From: Asanoa ishikariensis
Lineage (GTDB): Bacteria; Actinomycetota; Actinomycetes; Mycobacteriales; Micromonosporaceae
Direction of reading: 5' to 3'
Assembly: GCF_900107455.1 (NCBI RefSeq)
Contig: NZ_FNQB01000003.1
Location: forward strand, 1,116,001-1,180,000
Length of the DNA: 64,000 bases
Each line of letters starts with the position of its first letter. The stretch's first letter is position 1. This document shows, piece after piece, positions 17,317 to 24,852 of this stretch. Position numbers and translations under genes: made by a program. The notes under the pieces are model-generated. The model did no database searches, was not told the origin of the DNA, and saw nothing but the letters and a program-made list of their open reading frames with translations.

Positions 17317-18013
17317 ATGACGCGGCGCGTGCTCGTGGTCGACGACGACCAGACCGTCAGCGACGTCATCTGCCGCTACCTCGAACACGCCGGATACGCG
17401 GTCGGTCACGTAGGCGGACGGCGCCGAGGCCCTCGCCGCCGTCCGCCACGAGGCACCCCACCTGATCGTGCTCGACGTGATGCTGCCGACGGTCAGCGGC
17501 CTGCAGGTATGCCGTGAGCTCCGGTCCCGGCCCGACGGCGTGCCGATCATCATGCTGACCGCGCGGGGCGACGAGGCGGACCGGGTCCTCGGTCTCGAGC
17601 TCGGCGCTGACGACTATCTGACCAAGCCGTTCTCCCCGCGCGAGCTGGTCCTGCGGGTGGGCTCCGTGCTGCGCCGCGCGGGCGCCGGCCCGGCGCCCGC
17701 GACCGCCGAGGTGCTCCGCGACGGTCCGATCGAGGTACTCACCGGGCCGCGAGTCGCCCGGCTCGGCGGCGCCGAGCTGACCCTGACGCTGCGCGAGTTC
17801 GATCTCCTGACGCACCTGCTGCGCCACCCGGCTCGCGCCTTCACCCGCGCCGAGCTGCTCGAGCAGGTGTGGGGCTGGACGTTCGGCGACCAGTCGACCG
17901 TGACCGTGCACGTGCGGCGCCTGCGGGAGAAGATCGAGAGCAACCCGGCCGACCCGCGGCGGATCATGACTGTATGGGGCGTCGGATACCGCTACGAGCC
18001 GTCCGATGCGTGA
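17317..18013 (+). pseudogene. OmpR/PhoB-family response regulator with one-base frameshift
   Basis: The ATG at 17317 (after GGGAGG) opens a receiver domain: RRVLVVDDDQTVSDVICRYL. At about 17413-17414 the frame breaks. Dropping one G from GTAGGCGG restores VADGAEALAAVRHEAP and then IVLDVMLPTVSGL (phosphoacceptor Asp), LTARGDEAD and DYLTKPFSPREL. The winged-helix DNA-binding domain follows, ending in VRRLREKIES and GVGYRYEP. The rest is well conserved, so this is a sequencing error, a recent mutation or a recoding site. Without the first 50 residues the protein could not receive phosphate normally. Its stop overlaps the kinase start by eight bases. Confidence 0.85.
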
Positions 18014-19031
18014 CCTCGCCCTGATCTTCGCGATCGCCCTGGCGGCGGCGCTCACCGTCGGCCTCGCCGGCGCCCTGCTCCTGCGCCTGCTGCGAGCCCG
18101 GTCGATCCTCGTTCACCTCTCCGCCCTACTCACCTGCACCGTGCTCGCGGTCGTGGCCGGGGTGGCCGCGGTGGCCGAGGCGATGTTCCTGTCGGCCCAC
18201 GACCTCGAGGTCGTCTTGATCACCGTCGCGGCCGCGGCGGCCGTCAGCCTCGGCGTGGGCTGGCGGTTCGGCCACCGGCTCGCCCGCGCCGCGGTCTGGA
18301 CCGACCAGGCCCGGGCCCGCGAACAGCGGCTGGAGAAGGACCGCCGCGACCTCGTGGCCTGGGTCTCACACGACCTGCGGACGCCGCTGGCCGGCTTGCG
18401 GGCGATGGCCGAAGCGCTGGAAGACCGGGTGGTCGACGACCCAGCGACGGTCGCCGAGTACCACCGGAGAATCCGGCAGGAGACCGATCGGATGACCCGG
18501 CTCGTCGACGACCTCTTTGAACTGTCCCGGATCAACGCGGGAGCGCTGCGGCTGTCGCCGACCACCGTCCCGCTCGGCGAGATCGTCTCGGACGCCCTCG
18601 CGGCGGCGGCACCGCTCGCCACCGCCCGGCGGATCCGGCTGGTCGCGGCGAAGTCGGGCTGGCCAACAGTCACGGCCAGCGAGCCGGAGCTCGCCCGAGT
18701 GATCGCCAACCTGCTGCTCAACGCCGTCCGGTACACACCTGATGACGGCACAGTTCGGGTCGAGGCTGGCCGCGAACCCGACGCCGCCTGGCTCGCCGTG
18801 GCCGACACCTGCGGCGGGATCGCACCGGCAGACCTACCGCGACTCTTCGACGTGGCCTTCCGCGGCGAACGGGCGCGTACCCCGGCCCAGCCGACCGGTG
18901 GCGCCTTCGGCGGTCTCGGGCTCGCGATCGTGCACGGCCTCGTTCAGGCGCACGGCGGGTCGGTCGACGTGCACAACACCGCGGAAGGCTGCCGATTCGT
19001 GGTCCGACTGCCGGCGGGCAACGCCGGCTGA
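18006..19031 (+). CDS. OmpR-type sensor histidine kinase
   Basis: 341 residues. Two or three N-terminal helices are followed by a short linker, HisKA with WVSHDLRTPLAGLRAM (phosphoacceptor His), and HATPase_c with N box NLLLNAVRYTP, a G1-like motif DTCGGI and GGLGLAIVHGLVQAHGG. There is almost no extracytoplasmic loop, so sensing is within the membrane or cytoplasmic. It overlaps the response regulator by eight bases and is intact even though the regulator is frameshifted. Confidence 0.92.
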   Translation: MRDLALIFAIALAAALTVGLAGALLLRLLRARSILVHLSALLTCTVLAVVAGVAAVAEAMFLSAHDLEVVLITVAAAAAVSLGVGWRFGHRLARAAVWTDQARAREQRLEKDRRDLVAWVSHDLRTPLAGLRAMAEALEDRVVDDPATVAEYHRRIRQETDRMTRLVDDLFELSRINAGALRLSPTTVPLGEIVSDALAAAAPLATARRIRLVAAKSGWPTVTASEPELARVIANLLLNAVRYTPDDGTVRVEAGREPDAAWLAVADTCGGIAPADLPRLFDVAFRGERARTPAQPTGGAFGGLGLAIVHGLVQAHGGSVDVHNTAEGCRFVVRLPAGNAG

Positions 19032-19053
19032 CGCGCCGCCGGGAAGAAGATCT

Positions 19054-19073
19054 GTCAGCGTTTGGTAAGGGTT
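19054..19073 (+). promoter_or_regulatory. 11-bp direct repeat, upstream of DM13-like gene
   Basis: GTCAGCGTTTGGTAAGGGTT: GTCAGCG and GTAAGGG are 11 bases apart, as in the other boxes of this cluster. TGTACT at 19092-19097 is 38 bases from the first half-site and could be a -10, which would put transcription start downstream of the ATG at 19086. Confidence 0.45.
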
Positions 19074-19085
19074 TTCCTGGGCAGG

Positions 19086-19652
19086 ATGCGCTGTACTGAC
19101 GAAGTGATTGCTCCGCTACTTCGCCGGCCGATGGTTTGGGTCGCGACTTTCGTCCTCGTTTCCGCGGCCGGCCTCTACTGGTTCCAACCGTGGAAGCTTT
19201 TCACCGATCGTGAGGTCGTCGAGACACTAGCCGCCGTTCCGTCGCCGCAGAGTTCCGGGCCGCTGTCCGCGCCCACATCCGGGCCACCTAGCGGCCCAGC
19301 GGTAATACGACAGGGCGATTTCGTCAGCCACGAACACGGCACCAACGGCCGCGCACGCGTGGTTCGCAACGCGGACGGTTCCCACGTCCTGGAGTTGGTC
19401 GGCCTCGCGACCTCCAACGGTCCCGATCTGCGGGTCTGGCTGTCCGATCAGCCCGTGCGGGCCGATGCCTCCGGATGGCGGGTCTTCGATGACGGCAGGT
19501 GGGTCGAGCTCGGCCGGCTCAAGGGCAACAAAGGCGACCAGACCTACGCGATCCCATCTGGTACGAACCTCGACCAGCTCGGAAGCGTCACGATCTGGTG
19601 CAAGCGATTCTCGGTCTCTTTCGGCGCGGCCAGCCTCGCACTCACCAGCTGA
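19086..19652 (+). CDS. Membrane-anchored DM13-domain-like protein
   Basis: About 188 residues: an N-terminal signal anchor (MVWVATFVLVSAAGLYWF), a Pro/Ser-rich linker, and a C-terminal domain resembling DM13 (RQGDFVSHEHGTNGRARV, LVGLATSNGPDLRVWLS, YAIPSGTNLDQLGSVTIWC with the conserved Cys). DM13 domains are proposed electron-transfer modules, which suits the oxidoreductase in the same cluster. The start is uncertain: ATG 19086, GTG 19107 and ATG 19131 are all possible and none has a clear ribosome site. Confidence 0.75.
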   Translation: MRCTDEVIAPLLRRPMVWVATFVLVSAAGLYWFQPWKLFTDREVVETLAAVPSPQSSGPLSAPTSGPPSGPAVIRQGDFVSHEHGTNGRARVVRNADGSHVLELVGLATSNGPDLRVWLSDQPVRADASGWRVFDDGRWVELGRLKGNKGDQTYAIPSGTNLDQLGSVTIWCKRFSVSFGAASLALTS

Positions 19653-20505
19653 CGTCAGTCGGATGAGGATCCCGCCACCGCGACCAAGCGCTCGCCGGGT
19701 TCGCCCGCAACAATCCCACAGGTCGCTGCCACCGGCCGTGGCGAGAAATCCGGCTGCTCGTCTCGCTGCCTACCTGGAGGTCGGCTTTAGCGTGCCTCAG
19801 GGACGCTGGCATTGGCTCGAGCAGGTTGGCGCATGGCACCATGGGGACACAGGTCGGGCCGTCGGCCGCTGACCACCCGCCGAACGGCTGAAGGGTCGGC
19901 CATTACCTCCTCACGCCCTCCGGGTGTCCGTGATCCGGATAGAGCCGACCACCGCGCAGCTCAAACCACAGTAGTGCGCTGAGGGTGGCCGTAATCCAGG
20001 TTTACCGCCGCCGACGAGAGCGTGTGCAGGCCACGCGACCGGAGGGCATAGCAGGCGCTCCCCGCTCGCCGCCATTGTTGCGTGCCGGTGAGGTCTGAGG
20101 TGCCGGTGGCGCCGAAGCCGAATCGACCAAGGCGCCACCGGCTGGACACTGGACTACCTCAAATGTGCCCGCAGCCGGGCCGTGGGGAGCCACCTTGCTT
20201 CATCAACACTGACCCAATCCCACCCGGGATTCAACAGTTGCGTCGATTCGTGAGTCCAGAGAACCTGCGCATGGTGAAGAAAATCGTGCTGTGGAGGAGG
20301 TTTGAGATCGATGACCGTGTTGGGGAGCGGGTTGCGTCGAACTTCCTTTACCGCTAGGCGACAGGATGAGAGGCGAACCCGCGATCGATGAACCGGGCGG
20401 CCAGGGCCGGCGACGCGAGGCAGTAGTCGTTGGCTCCGCCGACACCGCATTGATCATGGTCTTCGGCTAGCCTGTCGTCTTCATGCGCTGACGGGGAGCC
20501 GAGTA
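19653..20505. other. 853-bp region without a convincing gene
   Basis: Short open frames exist on both strands, but none has a start with a ribosome site, a recognisable domain or codon bias like its neighbours. A minus-strand frame near 20350-20440 reads NDYCLASPALAARFIDRGF, protein-like but without a start, so it could be a fossil. No repeat or strong hairpin was seen. Confidence 0.5.
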
Positions 20506-23061
20506 TTGGACGACGAGTTCGCAGCACAGCTACGCGGTCATCGCCTCGCCCTCCGACTCACCCAGGAAGTCCTGGCTGAACGGGCCGGCATCAGCGCCCG
20601 CTCGGTGGGCGAGATGGAGCGCGGACGCGGTCGCGGACCACAGCCGCGCACGCTGGAGCGACTGGCCACGGCGCTCGAGCTCACCGACGACGCCCGCAAG
20701 CCCTTTGTGGACGCCGGCCGGGCGCTGTTCTGGAGCAACCGCGCCGCGCCCGCCGCCAGCCCACCTGTGCAGGTCGGCGCGGCCCGCCACCTGCCGCGTA
20801 ACATCGCCGACTTCGTCGGCCGCCACGATGAGCTGGCCCTGCTCGATGCGACCCTGTTCGCCGAGCCACGAAAGGCACGCCTGGTCGCGATCTCCGGCGC
20901 TGCCGGTGTCGGCAAGAGCGCGCTGGCCATCCACATCGGTCACCGCCTCGCGGCGCGGTTTCCCGACGGGCAGCTCTACGCCGAGCTCGGCGGGGAGAAC
21001 CGCGTGCCCGCCGAACCGACCGACGTGCTGGCGGTCCTGCTCAGGATGCTCGGCGTGGACGGCTCCGCCCTCCCCGCGGGACTCGAGGACCGAGCGGCCA
21101 TGTTTCGATGCCGGATCCTGGACCGACGGACCCTGCTGATCCTCGATGACGCGGCCGGCCATCGACAGGTCGCCCCGCTCCTGCCACCCGACGGTGTCGC
21201 GACTGTCATCACCAGCCGCCTGGCACTCACCGGGCTTCCCGGTGCGGAAACCATCGATCTGCGGCCGCTACCCGGCCGCGACTCGATCGAGCTTCTGCGT
21301 AAGGTCGCGGGTCCGGAACGCGTGCAGGCCGAGCAGGACTCCGCCAACGCGCTGGTGGCGGCGTGTGGCAACCTCCCGCTGGCCGTCCGTATCGTCGCCG
21401 CACGTCTTGCTGCCCGACCCCACTGGACGTTGGGTCAGCTAGGCGAGCGGCTGATCGACGAACGCCGCCGGCTCGACGAGCTGCGCCACGGTGACCTGTC
21501 CGTGCGGCCCATGCTGCAGGTGACCTACCGTGCGCTGAGCCCGGCGGCCGCACGGGCGTTCGCGTTGCTGGGCTCTCTGTGCGGCACGGGGATCTCGTCC
21601 GTTCCGGAATGGGCCGTCGTCGCTCTCCTGGACAGCAGCCCTGTCGCCGCGGCCGCTGCCGTCGACGAGCTGCTCGACGCACGGTTGCTCGAGTCGACCG
21701 GTCTCGATCAGGCTGGCCAGCAGCGCTACCGGTTCCACGAGATCACCCGTCTCTACGCACGGGAGCGGCGCGAGGCTGAGATCAGCGACGCCGAGTGGTC
21801 CGCCTCGTTCGCCCGCGTCGCCGCGGGTTGGCTCGGTCGGGCCCGCCTGGCGCGCGAAGGTCTGCAGTGTGAGCGCTTCTACCTGGATGACCCGGCGGCC
21901 GCGGTCCTCGGCAGCTACCCGACGGCGACCGCCGTGGGAACGAACGCCGTGGAGTGGTTCGAAGCCGAACGGGACAGCCTGGTGGCGCTCGTGGCGGCCA
22001 GCCGGACGGCCGGACGAGCCGACATCGCGCGCGGCCTTGCCGCCTGTGCGGCCGAGTTCTTCGAGCTGCGCGGCTATTACGACGACTGGCGTCGAACGAT
22101 GCGGACGGCCCTGGACTCGTGCCGCGAGGCCGGAGACCGGCACGCCGAAGCCGCGATGTTGCGTGGCTTGGGCGGTTGCCTGGTCGAGTGTGAGCTGCCC
22201 GACCAGGCGCTATTGACCTTGCGTGCCGCGCGAGCACTCGCCGAACAGGTCGGAGACACCGCGGGAATGGCCATGGCCAGCAAGGACATCGGTTACATGC
22301 TCGGCCTGGCCGGTCAGCTCGACGAGGCGGAGAGTGAGCTGCGAGCGGCCGTCGACGGGCTGGATAGGTTCGGGCGCGACTCGGTCAAGGTCATTGCCAT
22401 GACCAACCTGGCCTGGGTGTTGCGCGAACGTGGGGCCTCCGACGAGGCGATCGACGTCGTCCGCGCGGCACTGAGAACCGCGCGTGGGGCAGGCGACAGG
22501 TTCGCGCTGGCGTACGCGTCGCGTGGCCTGGCCGGGGCACTGCTCGCTGCCGACCGCAGCGCCCTAGCCGAACGAACCGCACGGCGGGCCGCTCGGCTCT
22601 TCGAGCAGATCAATGATCCCATCGGCGCCGCTCAGAGCCTGCGCGTCCAAGGCGAGGCGTTGGCGAAGGATCCGGCGCGGCTGGTCGAGGCGGAGCAGGC
22701 TTTCAGGGCTGCCGCGGAGATCTTCCGTCGCCGCGGTCACAACTGGGGACTCACGCTCGCCGAGTTGAGCCTCGGCGAGGCTCAGGCGCGCCGCGGCCTC
22801 GCCGGCGCGGACACCCGCCTGCGCGAGGTGCTGCGGTTCTGGACCGCCGAGAACGTGCCAGCCTTGCGCGCACGAACTCTCGTCGCCCTGGCCCAGGTCG
22901 CCGAGCAGGCCGGTGACCCGTCGGCCGTTCTGCTCAAGACGGAAGCGTACGAGCTCTATCGGAGTTTGAAGGCGCCGCAAGCCAAGGAGCTGGCACGACA
23001 GCTCGGATGGGACGAGGACGCGACCTACGAGGTCGCCGTGTCACTGGACGAGGGTTCGTGA
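20506..23061 (+). CDS. AfsR-like regulator: XRE HTH, NB-ARC ATPase, TPR
   Basis: 851 residues from a TTG preceded by GGGGAG. Residues 7-60 are an XRE-type HTH (RLTQEVLAERAGISARSVGE). Residues 100-400 are an NB-ARC/STAND ATPase with the P-loop GAAGVGKSAL near 131, Walker B LLILDDA, and GLPGAETIDLRPL and GNLPLAVRIVAARLA segments. The rest is helical TPR-like repeats (AMLRGLGGCLVECELPDQAL and similar). Such proteins act as ATP-switched regulators; this one has HTH in place of the SARP domain of AfsR. No target is evident. Confidence 0.88.
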   Translation: MDDEFAAQLRGHRLALRLTQEVLAERAGISARSVGEMERGRGRGPQPRTLERLATALELTDDARKPFVDAGRALFWSNRAAPAASPPVQVGAARHLPRNIADFVGRHDELALLDATLFAEPRKARLVAISGAAGVGKSALAIHIGHRLAARFPDGQLYAELGGENRVPAEPTDVLAVLLRMLGVDGSALPAGLEDRAAMFRCRILDRRTLLILDDAAGHRQVAPLLPPDGVATVITSRLALTGLPGAETIDLRPLPGRDSIELLRKVAGPERVQAEQDSANALVAACGNLPLAVRIVAARLAARPHWTLGQLGERLIDERRRLDELRHGDLSVRPMLQVTYRALSPAAARAFALLGSLCGTGISSVPEWAVVALLDSSPVAAAAAVDELLDARLLESTGLDQAGQQRYRFHEITRLYARERREAEISDAEWSASFARVAAGWLGRARLAREGLQCERFYLDDPAAAVLGSYPTATAVGTNAVEWFEAERDSLVALVAASRTAGRADIARGLAACAAEFFELRGYYDDWRRTMRTALDSCREAGDRHAEAAMLRGLGGCLVECELPDQALLTLRAARALAEQVGDTAGMAMASKDIGYMLGLAGQLDEAESELRAAVDGLDRFGRDSVKVIAMTNLAWVLRERGASDEAIDVVRAALRTARGAGDRFALAYASRGLAGALLAADRSALAERTARRAARLFEQINDPIGAAQSLRVQGEALAKDPARLVEAEQAFRAAAEIFRRRGHNWGLTLAELSLGEAQARRGLAGADTRLREVLRFWTAENVPALRARTLVALAQVAEQAGDPSAVLLKTEAYELYRSLKAPQAKELARQLGWDEDATYEVAVSLDEGS

Positions 23062-23092
23062 ACGAGAGCAGCGGCGCCGGTCGGGCGACCCA

Positions 23093-23419
23093 TCACAATC
23101 CGGTTGGGTCCGTCCGTCCGGCGATGCGCGGTCGAGGAGGTTGGCACGGTGCTGGCCTCGTCTCGACGACGTGGCTCCGGGACCGGCCTCGGCAGGACAT
23201 CGCGAACTCCATGCCGGCCTGGAACCGAGTCTCGACACCGAAGTGGTCGAGCAGTTCGGCCAGCCGCCGGCTGAAGGTCCTCGGCGACACGTGCAGCCGG
23301 TTGCAGGCCGCCGCGTCCGTGATCCCGCTGAGCAGCACCATGAGCACCGGTTGGAGATGGACGGGCACCGTCTCGAAGCAGCCGCGCCAGCGCTGATCCT
23401 GCTCGCGTGGTTGGAGCAT
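23093..23419 (-). pseudogene. Stand-alone LuxR-type HTH, probable truncated regulator
   Basis: A 108-residue frame whose middle reads LMVLLSGITDAAACNRLHVS then PRTFSRRLAELLDHFGVETRF, a LuxR/GerE-like HTH as found at the C terminus of larger regulators. The usual N-terminal sensor part is absent and the C-terminal 35 residues look like read-through. It may be a remnant or a small free HTH protein. It lies between two intact genes, with the terminator of the 23.6 kb gene upstream of it on this strand. Confidence 0.45.
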
Positions 23420-23545
23420 GGCGATCCCCCCGATGGGCCGTGGATGACGAAGACCCGTTCATCAGAGCGCGGGGATCGCCTGCGGGCCAGGACAGTGAAC
23501 CGGACGTTGAACCAGACGTTCCGCGATTGCCACCTCGAAGGCCCG

Positions 23546-23579
23546 GGCTGTCGCGCCCCGGCGGGCCGGGGCGCGACAG
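23546..23579 (-). terminator. Strong hairpin after the exported-protein gene
   Basis: GCTGTCGCGCCCCGG and its perfect complement (15 bp) flank a four-base loop. It sits nine bases beyond the stop of the 23588-24838 gene and ends the first RHS cassette. Confidence 0.8.
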
Positions 23580-23587
23580 CGTGGTTG

Positions 23588-24838
23588 TCAGGGCATGCCG
23601 CTCAACGGGACGCTGTACAGCACGCGGCCTCCGGGGGCGCCCGCGTTGCCGCGGGGCCACTCTGTGGTCGACCACACCTGCCCGGTCGACCACCAGTAGG
23701 TCACCGCCTCGGGATGCAGCGACCAGCACAGCGTGGTGGTAGCACCGTTGACCTGACAGGTGCTCGACCGTCCGTTTCCGCCACCTGGCGTGAAGCCCCA
23801 GATCTGGCCCTTCAGGGTCGCCGAGCTGTGCACGACGTACCAGCGGTTGTTGAACGACAGCACGCCCTGCTGGTTGCCGACCCCGCTGGCGTACGCCTCG
23901 ATCGGTGTCGCGTTGGTGGGTAGGAGGAAGTCGGCGCCGAACGAGTAGCGGATCAGCCGGCCGCGCTTGGTCTGGTCGCTGAAGTACTCCGCGGTCACCA
24001 GACTGTCGGGGCTGGTGCTGCGGTCGAGCGACAGCGACGAGAAGCACGGGATGCCGGTGTCACTGTCCATGCTGCACGCGCCGCTGCTGTAGGTGTAGTA
24101 GCCGATCTGTGGCATCACGTACTTGTAGCCGTACGCCGCCCATCCGCCACTGACCTTGCCGATGTCGGAGACCCCCGAGGTGGTCTGCAGGATGTGGCTC
24201 ATGCTGAACACCCGCAGGGCCACGGTGCCGTTGCCGACGGCGTTGACGATCAGCTTGTCGCCGAACCAGATCATGCCGCCGATGTGCGTCTTGGCGGCGG
24301 TGAAGTCGCTGCCGGTCGAGTTGGGGTCGACCAGATAGACCCACCGGTACTTGGGCGCGCCCGGGTTGGTGGTGTCGATGAACGCGACCCGGGCGTCGTT
24401 GCGTCGGTCGCCGCTCCCCCACGACCAGCCGGACAGGATCGCCTGCTTGGCACCCCAGGCGCCGTCGTCGTCGGCGTCGCCCGAGCTCGTGATCCCCTGC
24501 GGGGCCCAGTTCGAGTCGGTCGCGTCGGCGCTGTTGAAGCACCACTTGGCGGTGGCGGCCGGAGAGAGCGGCAGCGCGGCCAGCTCCTCGCTGTTGCAGG
24601 TGGTCATCGCCCGGTTGCCGTCGTCGAGCACGGTCGCGACACCGACGTTGGGCAATGCCGCGTCCAGCGCGGAGATGGCGGCGGCCGGCTCGGCGTGCCA
24701 GGTGAGCCCCATCGGGGTCTTGCTCGTGGCGACGAGCGGATCGGCATAGGCAGCGGCCGCCGGCGAGCCGGGCAGCGCCACCAACGCGACCGCCACGGCG
24801 AACGACAACATGCCAGCGGTCAACCCACGTATGGTCAT
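23588..24838 (-). CDS. Exported protein of unknown function, last gene of RHS cassette 1
   Basis: 416 residues. A signal peptide (MTIRGLTAGMLSFAVAVALV, ending near SPAAAAYA) precedes a globular domain rich in Gly, Ser, Trp and Asp (GWSWGSGDRRNDARVAFID, FGDKLIVNAVGNGTVALRVF, GNQQGVLSFNNRWYVVHSSA), compatible with a beta-propeller-like or repeat fold. No family recognised. The ATG at 24838 follows GGGAAGGGA; an upstream ATG at 24856 overlaps the RHS stop as ATGA. The position after the RHS tip is where an immunity or partner gene often lies, but an exported immunity protein would be unusual. Confidence 0.8.
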   Translation of the reverse strand: MTIRGLTAGMLSFAVAVALVALPGSPAAAAYADPLVATSKTPMGLTWHAEPAAAISALDAALPNVGVATVLDDGNRAMTTCNSEELAALPLSPAATAKWCFNSADATDSNWAPQGITSSGDADDDGAWGAKQAILSGWSWGSGDRRNDARVAFIDTTNPGAPKYRWVYLVDPNSTGSDFTAAKTHIGGMIWFGDKLIVNAVGNGTVALRVFSMSHILQTTSGVSDIGKVSGGWAAYGYKYVMPQIGYYTYSSGACSMDSDTGIPCFSSLSLDRSTSPDSLVTAEYFSDQTKRGRLIRYSFGADFLLPTNATPIEAYASGVGNQQGVLSFNNRWYVVHSSATLKGQIWGFTPGGGNGRSSTCQVNGATTTLCWSLHPEAVTYWWSTGQVWSTTEWPRGNAGAPGGRVLYSVPLSGMP

Positions 24839-24852
24839 TGTTCCCTTCCCTG

